This document shows, piece by piece, positions 44,584-56,099 of a stretch of DNA of 64,000 nt. Source of the stretch: Pseudomonas cavernicola (lineage in GTDB: Bacteria; Pseudomonadota; Gammaproteobacteria; Pseudomonadales; Pseudomonadaceae). The stretch covers positions 310,001-374,000 of the forward strand of contig NZ_QYUR01000002.1 in assembly GCF_003596405.1 (NCBI RefSeq). The letters run 5' to 3'. A program made the translations under genes and the position numbers. Numbering within the stretch: the stretch's first letter is position 1; each line of letters begins with the position of its first letter. The notes under the pieces are model-generated. The model was not told the DNA's origin. It ran no database searches and saw only the letters and a list, made by a program, of their open reading frames with translations.

Positions 44584-46104
44584 ATGAATTGGATCGTTCG
44601 CCCGGGCTGGCCCGGCAATTTGCTGGCGACGCTGGCCGGCGCCCTGACCACCCTGGCACTCGCCCCCTTCGATATCTGGTCACTGGCGCTGCTGTCCATC
44701 GCCCTGCTCTACCTCGGCTTGCGCGACCTCAGTCCGCGTCAGGCGCTGTGGCGCGGCTGGTGCTATGGCTTTGGTCTGTTCGTCGCTGGCACCAGCTGGA
44801 TCTATGTCAGCATCCACGACTACGGCGCCGCCTCGGCTCCACTGGCGACCTTCTTGACCCTGGTTTTTTGTGCCGGCGTGGCGCTGTTCTTTGCCTTGCC
44901 CGGCTGGCTATGGGCGCGTTGGTTACGCCGCAACGAGGCGCCTCTGGCCGACGCGCTGGCGTTCGCCGCCCTGTGGCTGGCCCAGGAGGCCTTTCGCGGC
45001 TGGTTTCTTACCGGTTTCCCCTGGCTCTACGCCGGTTACAGCCAACTGAACGGCCCACTCGCCGGGCTCGCACCGGTGGGCGGCATGTGGCTGGTGTCGT
45101 TCGTCCTGGCTCTGACCGCAGCCTTGCTGGTCAACCTGTCACGCCTACGTAGCCGCAAACTGTTTCTGGTCATCGGCCTGGTGCTGCTGGTCGCGCCCTG
45201 GGTCGCCGGTCTTGGCCTGAAAGGCCTGGCCTGGACCGAACCCGCTGGCGCCCCCCTGAAAGTGGCGGCGATGCAGGGCAATGTCGCGCAACAGATGAAA
45301 TGGGACCCCGAACAGCTCAATGCCCAACTGGCCCTATACCGCGACATGACCTTCAGTGCACAGCCGGTCGACCTGATCGTCTGGCCGGAAACCGCAGTCC
45401 CCGTACTCAAAGAGTTCGCCGAAGGCTATCTCGGCGTCATGGGGCGCTTTGCCAACGAGCATCAGGCTGCGCTGATCACCGGTGTACCGATCCGCCAGGT
45501 CGATGAGCAAGGGGCGAAGCGCTACTACAACGGCATCAGCATTGTTGGCCAGGGCCACGGCACTTATCTGAAACAGAAGCTGGTGCCGTTTGGCGAATAC
45601 GTCCCCCTGCAGGATGTGCTGCGTGGATTGATCGCCTTTTTCGACCTGCCGATGTCCGACTTCGCCCGCGGCCCGGCCGATCAGCCGCTACTCGTAGCCA
45701 AGGGGTACCAGATTGCTCCTTATATCTGCTACGAAGTGGTCTACCCGGAGTTCGCCGCCAGCCTCGCCGCGCAAAGCCAGATCCTCCTGACCGTCAGCAA
45801 CGACACCTGGTTTGGCACCTCCATCGGCCCGTTGCAACACCTGCAAATGGCGCAAATGCGTGCCCTGGAAGCTGGCCGCTGGATGATCCGCGCGACCAAC
45901 AACGGGGTGACCGGCCTGATCGACCCGTTCGGCAAGCTGGCCGTGCAGATTCCGCAGTTCCAGCGCGGCGTGCTGTATGGCGAAGTGGTACCGATGCAGA
46001 ACCTGACGCCCTATCTCAAATGGCGCTTCTGGCCACTGGCGATCCTCTGTGGCCTGCTGTTTGGCTGGGCTTTACTGGCCAGCCGGATGGCAAAAACCCT
46101 ATAA
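44584..46104 (+). CDS. lnt: Apolipoprotein N-acyltransferase
   Basis: A 506-aa inner-membrane enzyme that adds the third acyl chain to lipoproteins. About six to eight N-terminal membrane helices precede a nitrilase-type periplasmic domain with catalytic Glu in VWPETAVPV, Lys in LKQKLVPFGEYVP and Cys in ICYEVVYPEF. The ATG at 44584 follows an upstream element. The TAA stop is followed directly by GAAGCTGTTCACGATC, a solo end of the same element family. Confidence 0.95.
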   Translation: MNWIVRPGWPGNLLATLAGALTTLALAPFDIWSLALLSIALLYLGLRDLSPRQALWRGWCYGFGLFVAGTSWIYVSIHDYGAASAPLATFLTLVFCAGVALFFALPGWLWARWLRRNEAPLADALAFAALWLAQEAFRGWFLTGFPWLYAGYSQLNGPLAGLAPVGGMWLVSFVLALTAALLVNLSRLRSRKLFLVIGLVLLVAPWVAGLGLKGLAWTEPAGAPLKVAAMQGNVAQQMKWDPEQLNAQLALYRDMTFSAQPVDLIVWPETAVPVLKEFAEGYLGVMGRFANEHQAALITGVPIRQVDEQGAKRYYNGISIVGQGHGTYLKQKLVPFGEYVPLQDVLRGLIAFFDLPMSDFARGPADQPLLVAKGYQIAPYICYEVVYPEFAASLAAQSQILLTVSNDTWFGTSIGPLQHLQMAQMRALEAGRWMIRATNNGVTGLIDPFGKLAVQIPQFQRGVLYGEVVPMQNLTPYLKWRFWPLAILCGLLFGWALLASRMAKTL

Positions 46105-46121
46105 GAAGCTGTTCACGATCT
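46103..46121. repeat. Solo end of a family-2 element at the lnt stop
   Basis: GAAGCTGTTCACGATC directly follows the lnt TAA stop and matches the left end of the element at 47627 (GAGCCTGTTCACGATC) except for two bases. No right end was found before the palindrome at 46137, so it looks like a truncated or excised remnant. Confidence 0.5.
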
Positions 46122-46136
46122 AATCGTGCAGTAGCC

Positions 46137-46208
46137 GTAGGCTGGGTAGAGCGCAGCGAAACCCAGCGCTGTTTGAGCTGGGTTTCGCCAAGGCTCTACC
46201 CAGCCTAC
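46137..46208. repeat. GTAGGCTGGG palindrome, copy 4
   Basis: A 72-bp full copy, GTAGGCTGGGTAGAGCG to GCTCTACCCAGCCTAC with inner CGAAACCCAGC and GCTGGGTTTCG. It lies between the convergent lnt and YdcF-like genes. Confidence 0.85.
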
Positions 46209-46223
46209 AGCCCTGCCGGCCGC

Positions 46224-46985
46224 TCAGCGGTAGACCAACGGATAAGCGAGCAACCCGACCGCCTCGTTCAGCAGCATGCCACTCTGCCAAACAGCCTTAC
46301 TCTCCGGCAGCCAGCCACCCAACGGGCGAGCATTCGGCACGCCGAGAAAACCTACCGGCGCGGGTATCACCGTGAAACCAACCCGTTCGAAGCTCCAACG
46401 TGAGCGCGGCATATGTCCGGCCTGAGTGACCAGCACGACCCGCTTGATCCCCGCCTCCCGCAACATGTCGGCGCTGTAGCTGGCGTTTTCCCAAGTGGTG
46501 CGGCTCAGACCTTCCTGCCAGCGCACGGTGACGCCGAAGTCACGAGCCAACACCTGCGCCATCAATGCCGCCTCACTGGGCGGCTGACCGTAATGCAGAC
46601 CACCACTGGTCAGCACCGGCAAGCCTGAGACCTTGGCCAGGCGTGCCGCATAGCGCAGACGCTCCACCGCTAGCGCGCTAGGTTGATCGCCACCCCAGGC
46701 CGGATCGTCCTTTTCGCGCCCGCTACCCAGCACCACAATGGCATCGGCACGCTGCGCCAAGCCGGCCCACTCGACCTCGGCCAACGCCGGCTCGCGCTCC
46801 AGCGCGCGCGCCGCCCACTCCACGGTGATCGGCAAACTCAGCAGCCAGAGACCAGCAAAACCCAGCACGAAGCAGGCCGCCGCCACGCGCGGGGAGCGGC
46901 GACGCAGCCACCAGCCGACGAGCAGCAACAGCAGCAAACCGCCCGGAGGCAGAACCAATTGTTTGAGAATGTATCGCAGCGGCAT
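46224..46985 (-). CDS. YdcF/ElyC-family membrane protein (DUF218)
   Basis: A 253-aa protein with two N-terminal membrane helices (~10-60) and a DUF218 domain with DAIVVLGSGREKDDP, LTSGGLHYGQPPSEA and VVLVTQAGHMPRSRWSFER. Relatives ElyC and SanA act in envelope integrity and peptidoglycan or lipid-carrier metabolism. Exact activity unknown. Located between lnt and leuS, consistent with an envelope role. Confidence 0.85.
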   Translation of the reverse strand: MPLRYILKQLVLPPGGLLLLLLVGWWLRRRSPRVAAACFVLGFAGLWLLSLPITVEWAARALEREPALAEVEWAGLAQRADAIVVLGSGREKDDPAWGGDQPSALAVERLRYAARLAKVSGLPVLTSGGLHYGQPPSEAALMAQVLARDFGVTVRWQEGLSRTTWENASYSADMLREAGIKRVVLVTQAGHMPRSRWSFERVGFTVIPAPVGFLGVPNARPLGGWLPESKAVWQSGMLLNEAVGLLAYPLVYR

Positions 46986-47011
46986 TGAGCACCTCCCAGG
47001 GTGCCCGCAGC

Positions 47012-47446
47012 CTAACGGGGATTACCGGCGCGGAAAAGCTGTGAACCACAAGCGAGACAGGCCTCAACACCCTCCCCCGGTTGCCAGTGCGCAGCCGTAC
47101 CGCAAAGGGCGCAGAGTAGTTTTTGCCGACGCTTGAGCAGCGCTTTCGGTTTGTCATCCAGCCTATGACTGGTACGACTGGGTTTAGTCTGACGTAGCGG
47201 CATTTGCTCGAGCAGCGCCAACTCCGCAGCAGCAGCATGCCACCCCCGCAACCAATGCAGATCGCGATCCAGGTAAGCGCGAATCAGCTCCAGTTCGGCC
47301 GGGCTCAGCCCACGCAACTCCAACTCACGTGGTGGTTCCTTATGCAGGCGAGTAGCGCTATCGGCCTCATCCAGCGCCAAGGCGAGGCGTTGCAGTAACC
47401 GTTCATACAGCCCGCCTCGCGCGTCAGTTCGCCGCAATTCGCCCAT
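47012..47446 (-). CDS. ybeL: YbeL-like zinc-ribbon protein
   Basis: A 144-aa protein: a helical N-terminal region of ~105 residues followed by a zinc ribbon with CALCG and CLACGS. This layout and its place beside leuS match YbeL (DUF1451), as in E. coli. Function unknown. It is transcribed away from leuS. Confidence 0.82.
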   Translation of the reverse strand: MGELRRTDARGGLYERLLQRLALALDEADSATRLHKEPPRELELRGLSPAELELIRAYLDRDLHWLRGWHAAAAELALLEQMPLRQTKPSRTSHRLDDKPKALLKRRQKLLCALCGTAAHWQPGEGVEACLACGSQLFRAGNPR

Positions 47447-47626
47447 CCACTCACCTCGCGCAACGCACGCCCCAAACCCACCCCCTTATTCAAAGCTTAG
47501 CGTGACGCATTCAACCGGATACGCGCCGCGACCAACGGTGGCCCGGGGCCAGCCCCACGTGGTGCCCAGCGTAATCAGGGTTTCCCACGGCCAAGGGCGC
47601 TCATGTATGCTACGACGTTTCCTGTA

Positions 47627-47826
47627 AGAGCCTGTTCACGATCTCGCGAGCTAAGGTCAGGCAAGGCGAGATCGGGCGCAACGTAGCGAAGCGGAGTAAC
47701 AGCCAAAGGCTGGCCCGCAGGGCGAGCGAAGCGAGTCAAAAGCGCAGTTTACAAATAGTAAATGAGCATTTTGAGCCCGATTTCAACGCAGCATGGCCGA
47801 CGCGCAGCAGATCATGAACAGGTTCT
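47627..47826. mobile_element. MITE-like element, family 2, copy B
   Basis: A 200-bp unit with inverted ends AGAGCCTGTTCACGATCT and the complement of AGAACCTGTTCATGATCT. Taken as GAGCC to GGTTC, it is flanked by TAA on both sides, a 3-bp target duplication. The core matches copy A at 44368. It fills most of the 407-base gap between the YbeL-like gene and leuS, ending 27 bases before leuS, so it may carry or displace the leuS promoter. The rest of the gap shows nothing recognisable. Confidence 0.75.
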
Positions 47827-47847
47827 AAGCCCCCTTTTTCAGCCTAA

Positions 47848-50460
<2,613 letters not shown>

Positions 50461-50560
50461 TTAAGCTCTGCAGCAGTCAGGCAGACAGCTGCAGAGAGCC
50501 TATCGAGGTATCGCTGAGCCTTGGGCTGCAACGATGCAAATGGTTTAAGGGGATAACTAG

Positions 50561-51172
50561 ATGATCAAACGGAATCTGATGGTAGTGGGTCTGGCTGCAC
50601 TGCTGAGCGCCTGTGGCTTCCAGTTGCGCGGCACTGGCGAAACGCAGTTCGCCCTCAAGGAACTCGACCTCACCGCCCGCAATGCCTATGGCGCAACCGT
50701 CAAAGAAGTGCGCCAGGTTCTTGAAAGCAATGACGTCAAAGTTTATCCCGGCGCCCCTTACACCCTGGTCTTGGCGAAAGAAACCGAAAACCAACGCACC
50801 GCCAGCTACACCGGCAACGCGCGCAGCGCAGAATATGAGCTGACCATAACCCTCGACTATGAGATCCGTGGCGCCCAAAACCTGCTGCTGATGAGCAACC
50901 AGTTGGAAGTGCAGAACGTCTACGTCCAGGACGACAACAACCTGGCCGGCTCCGGCCAGGAAGCTGCGCAAGTGCGCCAAGAAATGCGCCACGACCTCGT
51001 CCAGCAATTGGCCCAGCGCCTGCAGCAGATCAGCCCGAGCCAGCTCGACCAATTGCAGCAAACCGCTGAAGCCAAGGCCAAAGCCGAAGCCGAGGCGCTG
51101 GAAGCCGCACGCCAGGCAGAACAAGCCCAGCCGCAGCAATCGCCGCTGCAACTACCGATCAAGACTCAGTAA
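50561..51172 (+). CDS. lptE: LPS-assembly lipoprotein LptE
   Basis: A 203-aa outer-membrane lipoprotein that plugs the LptD barrel and aids LPS transport. Lipobox LLSAC gives acylated Cys18, followed by GFQLRG, the family start motif. The C-terminal ~45 residues are Gln/Ala-rich coiled-coil-like sequence, longer than in E. coli, common in pseudomonads. Located between leuS and holA as in most gammaproteobacteria. Confidence 0.93.
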   Translation: MIKRNLMVVGLAALLSACGFQLRGTGETQFALKELDLTARNAYGATVKEVRQVLESNDVKVYPGAPYTLVLAKETENQRTASYTGNARSAEYELTITLDYEIRGAQNLLLMSNQLEVQNVYVQDDNNLAGSGQEAAQVRQEMRHDLVQQLAQRLQQISPSQLDQLQQTAEAKAKAEAEALEAARQAEQAQPQQSPLQLPIKTQ

Positions 51173-51179
51173 GCCGCGC

Positions 51180-51199
51180 GGGGCCGCAGCTGCGGCCCC
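51180..51199. terminator. GC-rich palindrome between lptE and holA
   Basis: GGGGCCGCAGCTGCGGCCCC is a perfect palindrome directly after lptE and followed by GTTATTT. It could be a weak terminator or attenuator reducing holA transcription relative to lptE; the T-tract is poor. Confidence 0.45.
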
Positions 51200-51213
51200 G
51201 TTATTTCCCGCCG

Positions 51214-52254
51214 ATGAAACTCAACGCAGCCCAACTCGCCAAACATCTCCAGGGCCCCCTGGCGCCGGTGTATGTGGTCAGTGGCGACGATCCCTTGCTC
51301 TGCCAAGAAGCCGCTGACGCCATCCGCGCGGCGACTCGCAGCCAAGGTTTCTCTGAGCGCCAAGTGTTCAACGCTGAAGCCAACTTCGACTGGGGCACGC
51401 TGCTGCAAGCTGGCGCCAGCCTCTCGCTGTTCGCCGATAAGCGTCTGCTGGAACTGCGGCTACCCTCCGGCAAGCCCGGCGACAAGGGTACCGCCGCCCT
51501 GCTGGAATACCTCGCCCGCCCACCGGAAGACACGCTGTTACTGATCAGCTTGCCGAAACTGGATGGCAGCGCGCAGAAAACCAAGTGGGCCAAGGCACTG
51601 ATTGACGGCCAACAGGCGCAATTTATCCAGATCTGGCCAGTCGACGTCCATCAGCTACCCCAGTGGATTCGCCAGCGCCTGGCGCAGGCCGGGCTGGCCG
51701 CCAGCCAGGAGGCGGTGGAGCTGATCGCCGCGCGCGTCGAAGGCAACCTGCTGGCCGCGGCTCAGGAAATCGAGAAGCTCAAACTGCTCGCCGAAGGCGG
51801 CCAGGTCGACGCCAGCACCGTACAAGCTGCGGTGGCTGACAGCGCGCGCTTCGACGTTTTCGGCTTGATTGACGCCGCGCTCAACGGCGAGGCCGCGCAT
51901 GCCCTGCGCACCCTAGAAGGTCTACGTGGTGAGGGCGTGGAGACCCCCGTGATTCTCTGGGCGCTGGCCCGCGAACTGCGCCTGCTGGCCAACCTGGCGC
52001 AGCAATACAGCCAAGGTGTCCCCCTGGACAAAGCCTTCAGCCAGGCCCGCCCGCCGGTCTGGGACAAACGCCGCCCGCTGGTCAGCAAAGCCCTGCAGCG
52101 GCACTCCGCGGCACGCTGGGCCAAAATGCTGCTGGACGCGCAGCGCATCGATGCGCAGATCAAAGGCCAGGCGCCTGGCGACCCGTGGATCGACCTTAGC
52201 CGCCTGACCCTGATGATGGCCGGCCAACGCCTGTCATTACCTCACGAGCAATAG
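51214..52254 (+). CDS. holA: DNA polymerase III subunit delta
   Basis: A 346-aa clamp-loader subunit that opens the beta clamp. Recognisable parts are the N-terminal HLQGPLAPVYVVSGDDPLLC, the middle AAA-like region (EAVELIAARVEGNLLAAAQE) and the C-terminal collar helices. Length is normal. It lies 41 bases after lptE across a GC-rich palindrome. Confidence 0.93.
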   Translation: MKLNAAQLAKHLQGPLAPVYVVSGDDPLLCQEAADAIRAATRSQGFSERQVFNAEANFDWGTLLQAGASLSLFADKRLLELRLPSGKPGDKGTAALLEYLARPPEDTLLLISLPKLDGSAQKTKWAKALIDGQQAQFIQIWPVDVHQLPQWIRQRLAQAGLAASQEAVELIAARVEGNLLAAAQEIEKLKLLAEGGQVDASTVQAAVADSARFDVFGLIDAALNGEAAHALRTLEGLRGEGVETPVILWALARELRLLANLAQQYSQGVPLDKAFSQARPPVWDKRRPLVSKALQRHSAARWAKMLLDAQRIDAQIKGQAPGDPWIDLSRLTLMMAGQRLSLPHEQ

Positions 52255-52414
52255 CAGCCTGGCGGGCTTAGAACTGTCCTACTGCAAAAGCCTGGGCCGC
52301 TCACCTAAGCGTTGGCCAGCTCCCTAGGTTGGTGCTGAGTCATCTGGACTTTCCCCGCCGCCTGGCCGATGATCCGCGCGCCTGCACTGCGCAGCGCCCA
52401 CAAGAGGATCGGCG

Positions 52415-52576
52415 ATGGCCAAACACTCCAAGCACGGCCCGAACAAGGCCAAATCTCTGGTAGCGCAACCGCTGTTCCGCTGTCGCCAGGAAAAGCCCAG
52501 CAAGGGCAAAGGTAGCTACCGCCGCGAAGCCTCCCCGTCTCACCACTGGGAGGCTTCGGTCTTTCTGGCGGCTTGA
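52415..52576 (+). CDS. arfA: Alternative ribosome-rescue factor ArfA
   Basis: A 53-aa protein beginning MAKHSKHGPNKAKSLV, with the conserved PLFRCRQEKPSKGKGSYRR segment. ArfA recruits RF2 to ribosomes stalled on nonstop mRNA as a backup to tmRNA. AGAGGA precedes the ATG. An 11-bp stem inside the coding region (52525-52558) covers the last third of the gene. In E. coli arfA such a structure causes cleavage or early termination, so the message is itself nonstop and degraded when tmRNA works. The C-terminus after the hairpin (WEASVFLAA) resembles other pseudomonads. Confidence 0.88.
   Translation: MAKHSKHGPNKAKSLVAQPLFRCRQEKPSKGKGSYRREASPSHHWEASVFLAA
52525..52558 (+). promoter_or_regulatory. 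Intragenic hairpin in arfA (nonstop control)
   Basis: Perfect 11-bp stem CGAAGCCTCCC and GGGAGGCTTCG around a 12-base loop, followed by GTCTTTCT. It lies within the arfA frame, 18 bases before the stop. Known arfA genes carry an RNase III site or terminator here that makes truncated, nonstop transcripts and gives feedback by tmRNA. Which of the two applies here cannot be decided by eye. Confidence 0.75.
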
Positions 52577-52637
52577 AAACCCACTACAGCCCCATCATGT
52601 TAAGGTTGCCGCTCGCGAAAAAGCTGTGAGAGCACCG

Positions 52638-53939
52638 ATGCTGAACCTGTCCCCGCGCGCCTTTGTCTGCGCTGCCCTGAGCCTCAACCTAAGTCTGTTA
52701 ACCGCTTGCGCTGAAGCGCCAACACAGACGCCCGCGAGCTCTGTACCCGCGAGCAGTGCGAGCCGTCAGCCCACTCCCAACGCACAGCCAAGCCTGCCGA
52801 CATCCGCCCTGAGCTTTGCCGACTGGCGCAACCAGTTGCGCGACGAGGCCCTGGCCGCCGGCATCAGCCCAGCGCTGTTCGACCGCGCCTTTACCGGCAT
52901 CACGCTGGATCCGGCGGTTCTTGCCGCTGACAGCAGTCAGCCGGAATTCACCCGGCCGATCTGGGAATACCTGGACGGCGCCGTATCCGCCAGCCGGATT
53001 GCTCGCGGTCAGACGCAGCAGGCGCAGCAAAGCGCAACGCTCAAGCGCATCGAGCAGCGGTATGGCGTGCAAGCCGAAACCTTGGTGGCCATCTGGGGCA
53101 TGGAGAGTGGGTACGGTAGCAATATCGGCAGTAATAGCGTGATCCGCTCACTCGCTACCCTGGCTTACGAAGGCCGCCGCCAAGCATTCTGGCGCGACCA
53201 GTTGCTGGCCGCCCTGCAAATACTCGAACACGGCGACATCACCCCGGAACGCCTAATCGGCTCCTGGGCAGGCGCCATGGGCCAAACGCAATTTATGCCG
53301 ACCACTTATAACCAGCACGCGGTGGACTTCGATGGCGATGGCCGACGCGACCTCTGGAGCTCGCCAGCCGATGCCTTGGCTTCCGCCGCCCACTACCTGC
53401 AAGCCTCTGGCTGGCAACACGGACAACCCTGGGGATTTGAGGTGCGGCTGCCGAGTGGCTTCGACTATGCCCTGGCCGACCCGGAGCGGCGCATAAGCCT
53501 GGCCGAATGGGCCGCCCTCGGAGTACAGCCGATAAACGGCGCGGCGCCACCAGCGCTGGCCGGCGAGTCTGCCACCTTGCTGCTGCCCACCGGCCATCGC
53601 GGCCCAGCCTTTCTGCTGATGAATAACTTTCGCAGCATTCTCAAGTACAACAACTCATCGTCCTACGCACTGGCAGTCGGCCTACTGTCCGACGGAATCC
53701 GCGGCGCCAACAGCCAAGTCGTCGCGGATTGGCCGCGTAACGATCCACAACTAGGCCGTAGCGAACGCATCGAACTGCAGGAACTGCTGGCTACCCATGG
53801 TTTCAATCCCGGTGCGGCCGACGGGATTATTGGCGCGAACACGCGTAAAGCCGTGCGTGCCTACCAGCAGACCTTGAAGCTGCCTGCCGATGGTTACCCA
53901 AGCCATGAACTGCTCGACGCGTTGCGCTCGCGCCTCTAA
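52638..53939 (+). CDS. sltB3: Lytic murein transglycosylase, SltB3 type
   Basis: A 433-aa outer-membrane lipoprotein with lipobox LLTAC (acylated Cys24), an MltB-type SLT catalytic domain (~60-350) and a C-terminal peptidoglycan-binding domain (~375-430; ATHGFNPGAADGIIGANTRK). The catalytic Glu is in IWGMESGYGSN; QFMPTTY follows. It cleaves glycan strands to 1,6-anhydro products. The PG-binding tail distinguishes it from SltB1, also in this window. A 12-bp earlier GTG is in frame; ATG 52638 gives the better signal. Confidence 0.9.
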   Translation: MLNLSPRAFVCAALSLNLSLLTACAEAPTQTPASSVPASSASRQPTPNAQPSLPTSALSFADWRNQLRDEALAAGISPALFDRAFTGITLDPAVLAADSSQPEFTRPIWEYLDGAVSASRIARGQTQQAQQSATLKRIEQRYGVQAETLVAIWGMESGYGSNIGSNSVIRSLATLAYEGRRQAFWRDQLLAALQILEHGDITPERLIGSWAGAMGQTQFMPTTYNQHAVDFDGDGRRDLWSSPADALASAAHYLQASGWQHGQPWGFEVRLPSGFDYALADPERRISLAEWAALGVQPINGAAPPALAGESATLLLPTGHRGPAFLLMNNFRSILKYNNSSSYALAVGLLSDGIRGANSQVVADWPRNDPQLGRSERIELQELLATHGFNPGAADGIIGANTRKAVRAYQQTLKLPADGYPSHELLDALRSRL

Positions 53940-53952
53940 GACGGAACAGACC

Positions 53953-53987
53953 GTAGGCTGGGTAGAGCAAAGCGAAACCCAGCCTAC
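53953..53987. repeat. GTAGGCTGGG palindrome, minimal copy 5
   Basis: A 35-bp shortened copy: GTAGGCTGGGTAGAGCAAAGCGAAACCCAGCCTAC. The left outer arm is intact, but the inner loop and right inner arm are deleted, so it pairs only GTAGGCTGGG with CCCAGCCTAC. It lies between convergent sltB3 and lipA genes, just before a terminator. Confidence 0.8.
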
Positions 53988-54002
53988 GGAAAGCGACAAA
54001 CA

Positions 54003-54033
54003 AAAAGGGCGACCCATTGGATCGCCCTTTTTT
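54003..54033. terminator. Bidirectional intrinsic terminator
   Basis: Stem AAAAGGGCGA and TCGCCCTTTT with a short loop, flanked by A residues on the left and six T residues on the right. It can end transcription in both directions, serving the convergent sltB3 and lipA genes. Confidence 0.85.
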
Positions 54034-54107
54034 GTCTAACCTGTCTCGTCCTGAATAAGGTTTACACCTTCTGACCTATTTTCAGGACTAGACAACCATA
54101 ACCGCTC

Positions 54108-55085
54108 TTAGCTGTTCTTCGCGCCATGCGCCTGTTGGTCGGCATGGTAGGACGAGCGCACCAGCGGACCGGAAGCGACGTTCTTGAAGCCCATCCTGGT
54201 ACCTTCCTCGGCAAACCAGGCAAAGGTGTCTGGGTGGACGAAACGCTGCACAGCCAAGTGGCTACGCGAAGGTTGCAGGTATTGGCCGAGGGTGAGCATG
54301 TCGATATCGTGCTCACGCATGCGCTGCATGACCTCGATCACTTCCTCGTCGGTCTCGCCGAGGCCGAGCATCAAGCCGGACTTGGTCGGTACATGCGGGA
54401 CCATTTGCTTGAACTTCTGCAGCAGGTCCAACGACCACTCGAAATCCGAGCCCGGGCGCGCGGCTTTGTACAGGCGCGGTACGGTCTCCAGGTTGTGGTT
54501 GAACACATCCGGTGGCTCAGTGGCGGTGATCGCCAAGGCAACGTCCATGCGGCCGCGGTAATCTGGCACCAGGGTTTCCAGTTGCACGCCCGGCGACAGC
54601 TTGCGGATCTCGCGCAGGCAGTCGACAAAGTGCTGAGCGCCACCATCGCGCAGATCATCACGGTCCACCGAGGTGATCACCACGTACTTCAGGCGCAAAT
54701 CGGCAATCGCCACCGCCAGGTTCATCGGCTCGTCGACGTCCAACGGCTTCGGCCGGCCGTGGCCAACGTCGCAGAACGGGCAGCGGCGGGTGCAGATGTC
54801 ACCCATGATCATGAAGGTCGCAGTGCCGCCGGAGAAACATTCGCCGAGGTTCGGGCAGGAGGCTTCTTCACAGACACTGTGCAGCTTGTGCTTGCGCAGC
54901 AGTTGCTTGATGCGATCGACCTCGGGAGAGATTGGCATGCGCACACGAATCCAGTCGGGTTTGCGTGGCAGCTCGTCGGTCGGAATGATCTTCACCGGAA
55001 TCCGCGCGACTTTTTCCGCCCCGCGCAGCTTGACGCCAGCTTCCACTTTCACCGGGCCTTTGCCCGTCAACTCTACCGTGTTCAT
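54108..55085 (-). CDS. lipA: Lipoyl synthase
   Basis: A 325-aa radical-SAM enzyme inserting two sulfurs into octanoyl groups on E2 and GcvH proteins. Auxiliary cluster Cys72, Cys77 and Cys83 ([12 protein letters not shown]) and radical-SAM Cys98, Cys102 and Cys105 are all present. The C-terminal [12 protein letters not shown] includes the family RSSY serine ligand. It overlaps lipB by four bases and acts on LipB's product. Confidence 0.97.
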   Translation of the reverse strand: MNTVELTGKGPVKVEAGVKLRGAEKVARIPVKIIPTDELPRKPDWIRVRMPISPEVDRIKQLLRKHKLHSVCEEASCPNLGECFSGGTATFMIMGDICTRRCPFCDVGHGRPKPLDVDEPMNLAVAIADLRLKYVVITSVDRDDLRDGGAQHFVDCLREIRKLSPGVQLETLVPDYRGRMDVALAITATEPPDVFNHNLETVPRLYKAARPGSDFEWSLDLLQKFKQMVPHVPTKSGLMLGLGETDEEVIEVMQRMREHDIDMLTLGQYLQPSRSHLAVQRFVHPDTFAWFAEEGTRMGFKNVASGPLVRSSYHADQQAHGAKNS

Positions 55086-55735
55086 AGCGATTCAATTCCG
55101 CCCGTCAGGGTCGTCTGTTCAGCGTAGTCGAGGTGTTTGACGAGCTGCGCACGCAGCCGGGCACTTACCTCGGCAAATTCTATTGGGCCAACCAAATCAC
55201 GCAGCTGGGTCATCGCCATTCCGGCATAACCACAGGGGTTAATCCGTCCGAACGGCTCCAAATCCATGTCCACATTCAGCGCCAGGCCATGAAAGGAGCG
55301 GCCGTTGCGAATCCGGAGGCCCAACGATGCGATTTTCGCACCGTCCACATAGACCCCAGGCGCATCGGCTTTGGCAATCGCGGTCACCCCATAACTGGCG
55401 AGCAGATCGATCAGACTCAACTCGATGCGACTGACCAGTTCGCGCACGCCGATATCCAGACGGCGCACATCCAGCAATAGATAACCGACCAACTGGCCGG
55501 GGCCGTGATAGGTCACCTGACCACCACGATCGACCTTGACCACTGGGATGTCGCCGGGAAATAACACATGCTCGGCTTTGCCGGCCTGCCCCTGGGTAAA
55601 TACCGGCGGATGCTGCAGCAGCCAGATTTCGTCCGGCGTCAGCGGCCCGCGCGTATCGGTAAAGTGTTGCATGGCGTGCCAGGTCGGCTCATAAGGCACC
55701 TGGTTGAGCTCGCGAAAGCCCACGCTCAGCGACAT
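55082..55735 (-). CDS. lipB: Octanoyl transferase LipB
   Basis: A 217-aa transferase moving octanoyl from acyl carrier protein to lipoyl domains. [20 protein letters not shown] holds the His/Gly substrate loop. The catalytic Lys is in [15 protein letters not shown] and the active-site Cys in NPCGYAGM. The start overlaps the ybeD stop by one base (TGATG), and the stop overlaps lipA, forming a tightly coupled ybeD-lipB-lipA unit. Confidence 0.96.
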   Translation of the reverse strand: MSLSVGFRELNQVPYEPTWHAMQHFTDTRGPLTPDEIWLLQHPPVFTQGQAGKAEHVLFPGDIPVVKVDRGGQVTYHGPGQLVGYLLLDVRRLDIGVRELVSRIELSLIDLLASYGVTAIAKADAPGVYVDGAKIASLGLRIRNGRSFHGLALNVDMDLEPFGRINPCGYAGMAMTQLRDLVGPIEFAEVSARLRAQLVKHLDYAEQTTLTGGIESL

Positions 55736-56007
55736 CAGAGCACCATATGCACGCGCCCAGTGGCACGCAGGTCGCTATTGATGTCTTGTAGTTGGTCGAT
55801 GCTGGTGGCCGTGATCAGCAGTTGCACGGTCTGATAACGCCCATTGCGACTATCGCGCAGCACCAAGGTGCCGACGTCGAGTCCGGGCGCGTGCCGGCTA
55901 AGGATTTCGATGACCAGATCAACAAATCCCTCGCCCGCATCACCGATCACTTTGATCGGATAGCGCTCACAAGGGAACTCGATGGTTACGGATTTGGCGT
56001 CAGTCAT
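55735..56007 (-). CDS. ybeD: YbeD/DUF493 family protein
   Basis: A 90-aa protein of the DUF493/YbeD family with an ACT-like fold, typically beside lipB. Typical sequence: [20 protein letters not shown] and the tail [10 protein letters not shown]. Proposed roles include regulation of lipoate metabolism. Translationally coupled to lipB by a one-base overlap. Confidence 0.9.
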   Translation of the reverse strand: MTDAKSVTIEFPCERYPIKVIGDAGEGFVDLVIEILSRHAPGLDVGTLVLRDSRNGRYQTVQLLITATSIDQLQDINSDLRATGRVHMVL

Positions 56008-56099
56008 GATTTTAACTAATTAGTCTCAGCGAACTCGTGATTCGCAAGGGCCGCTGCCCACCCTACTCTTATGGAGACCGGATGGGCGCTTGCCGAAGG

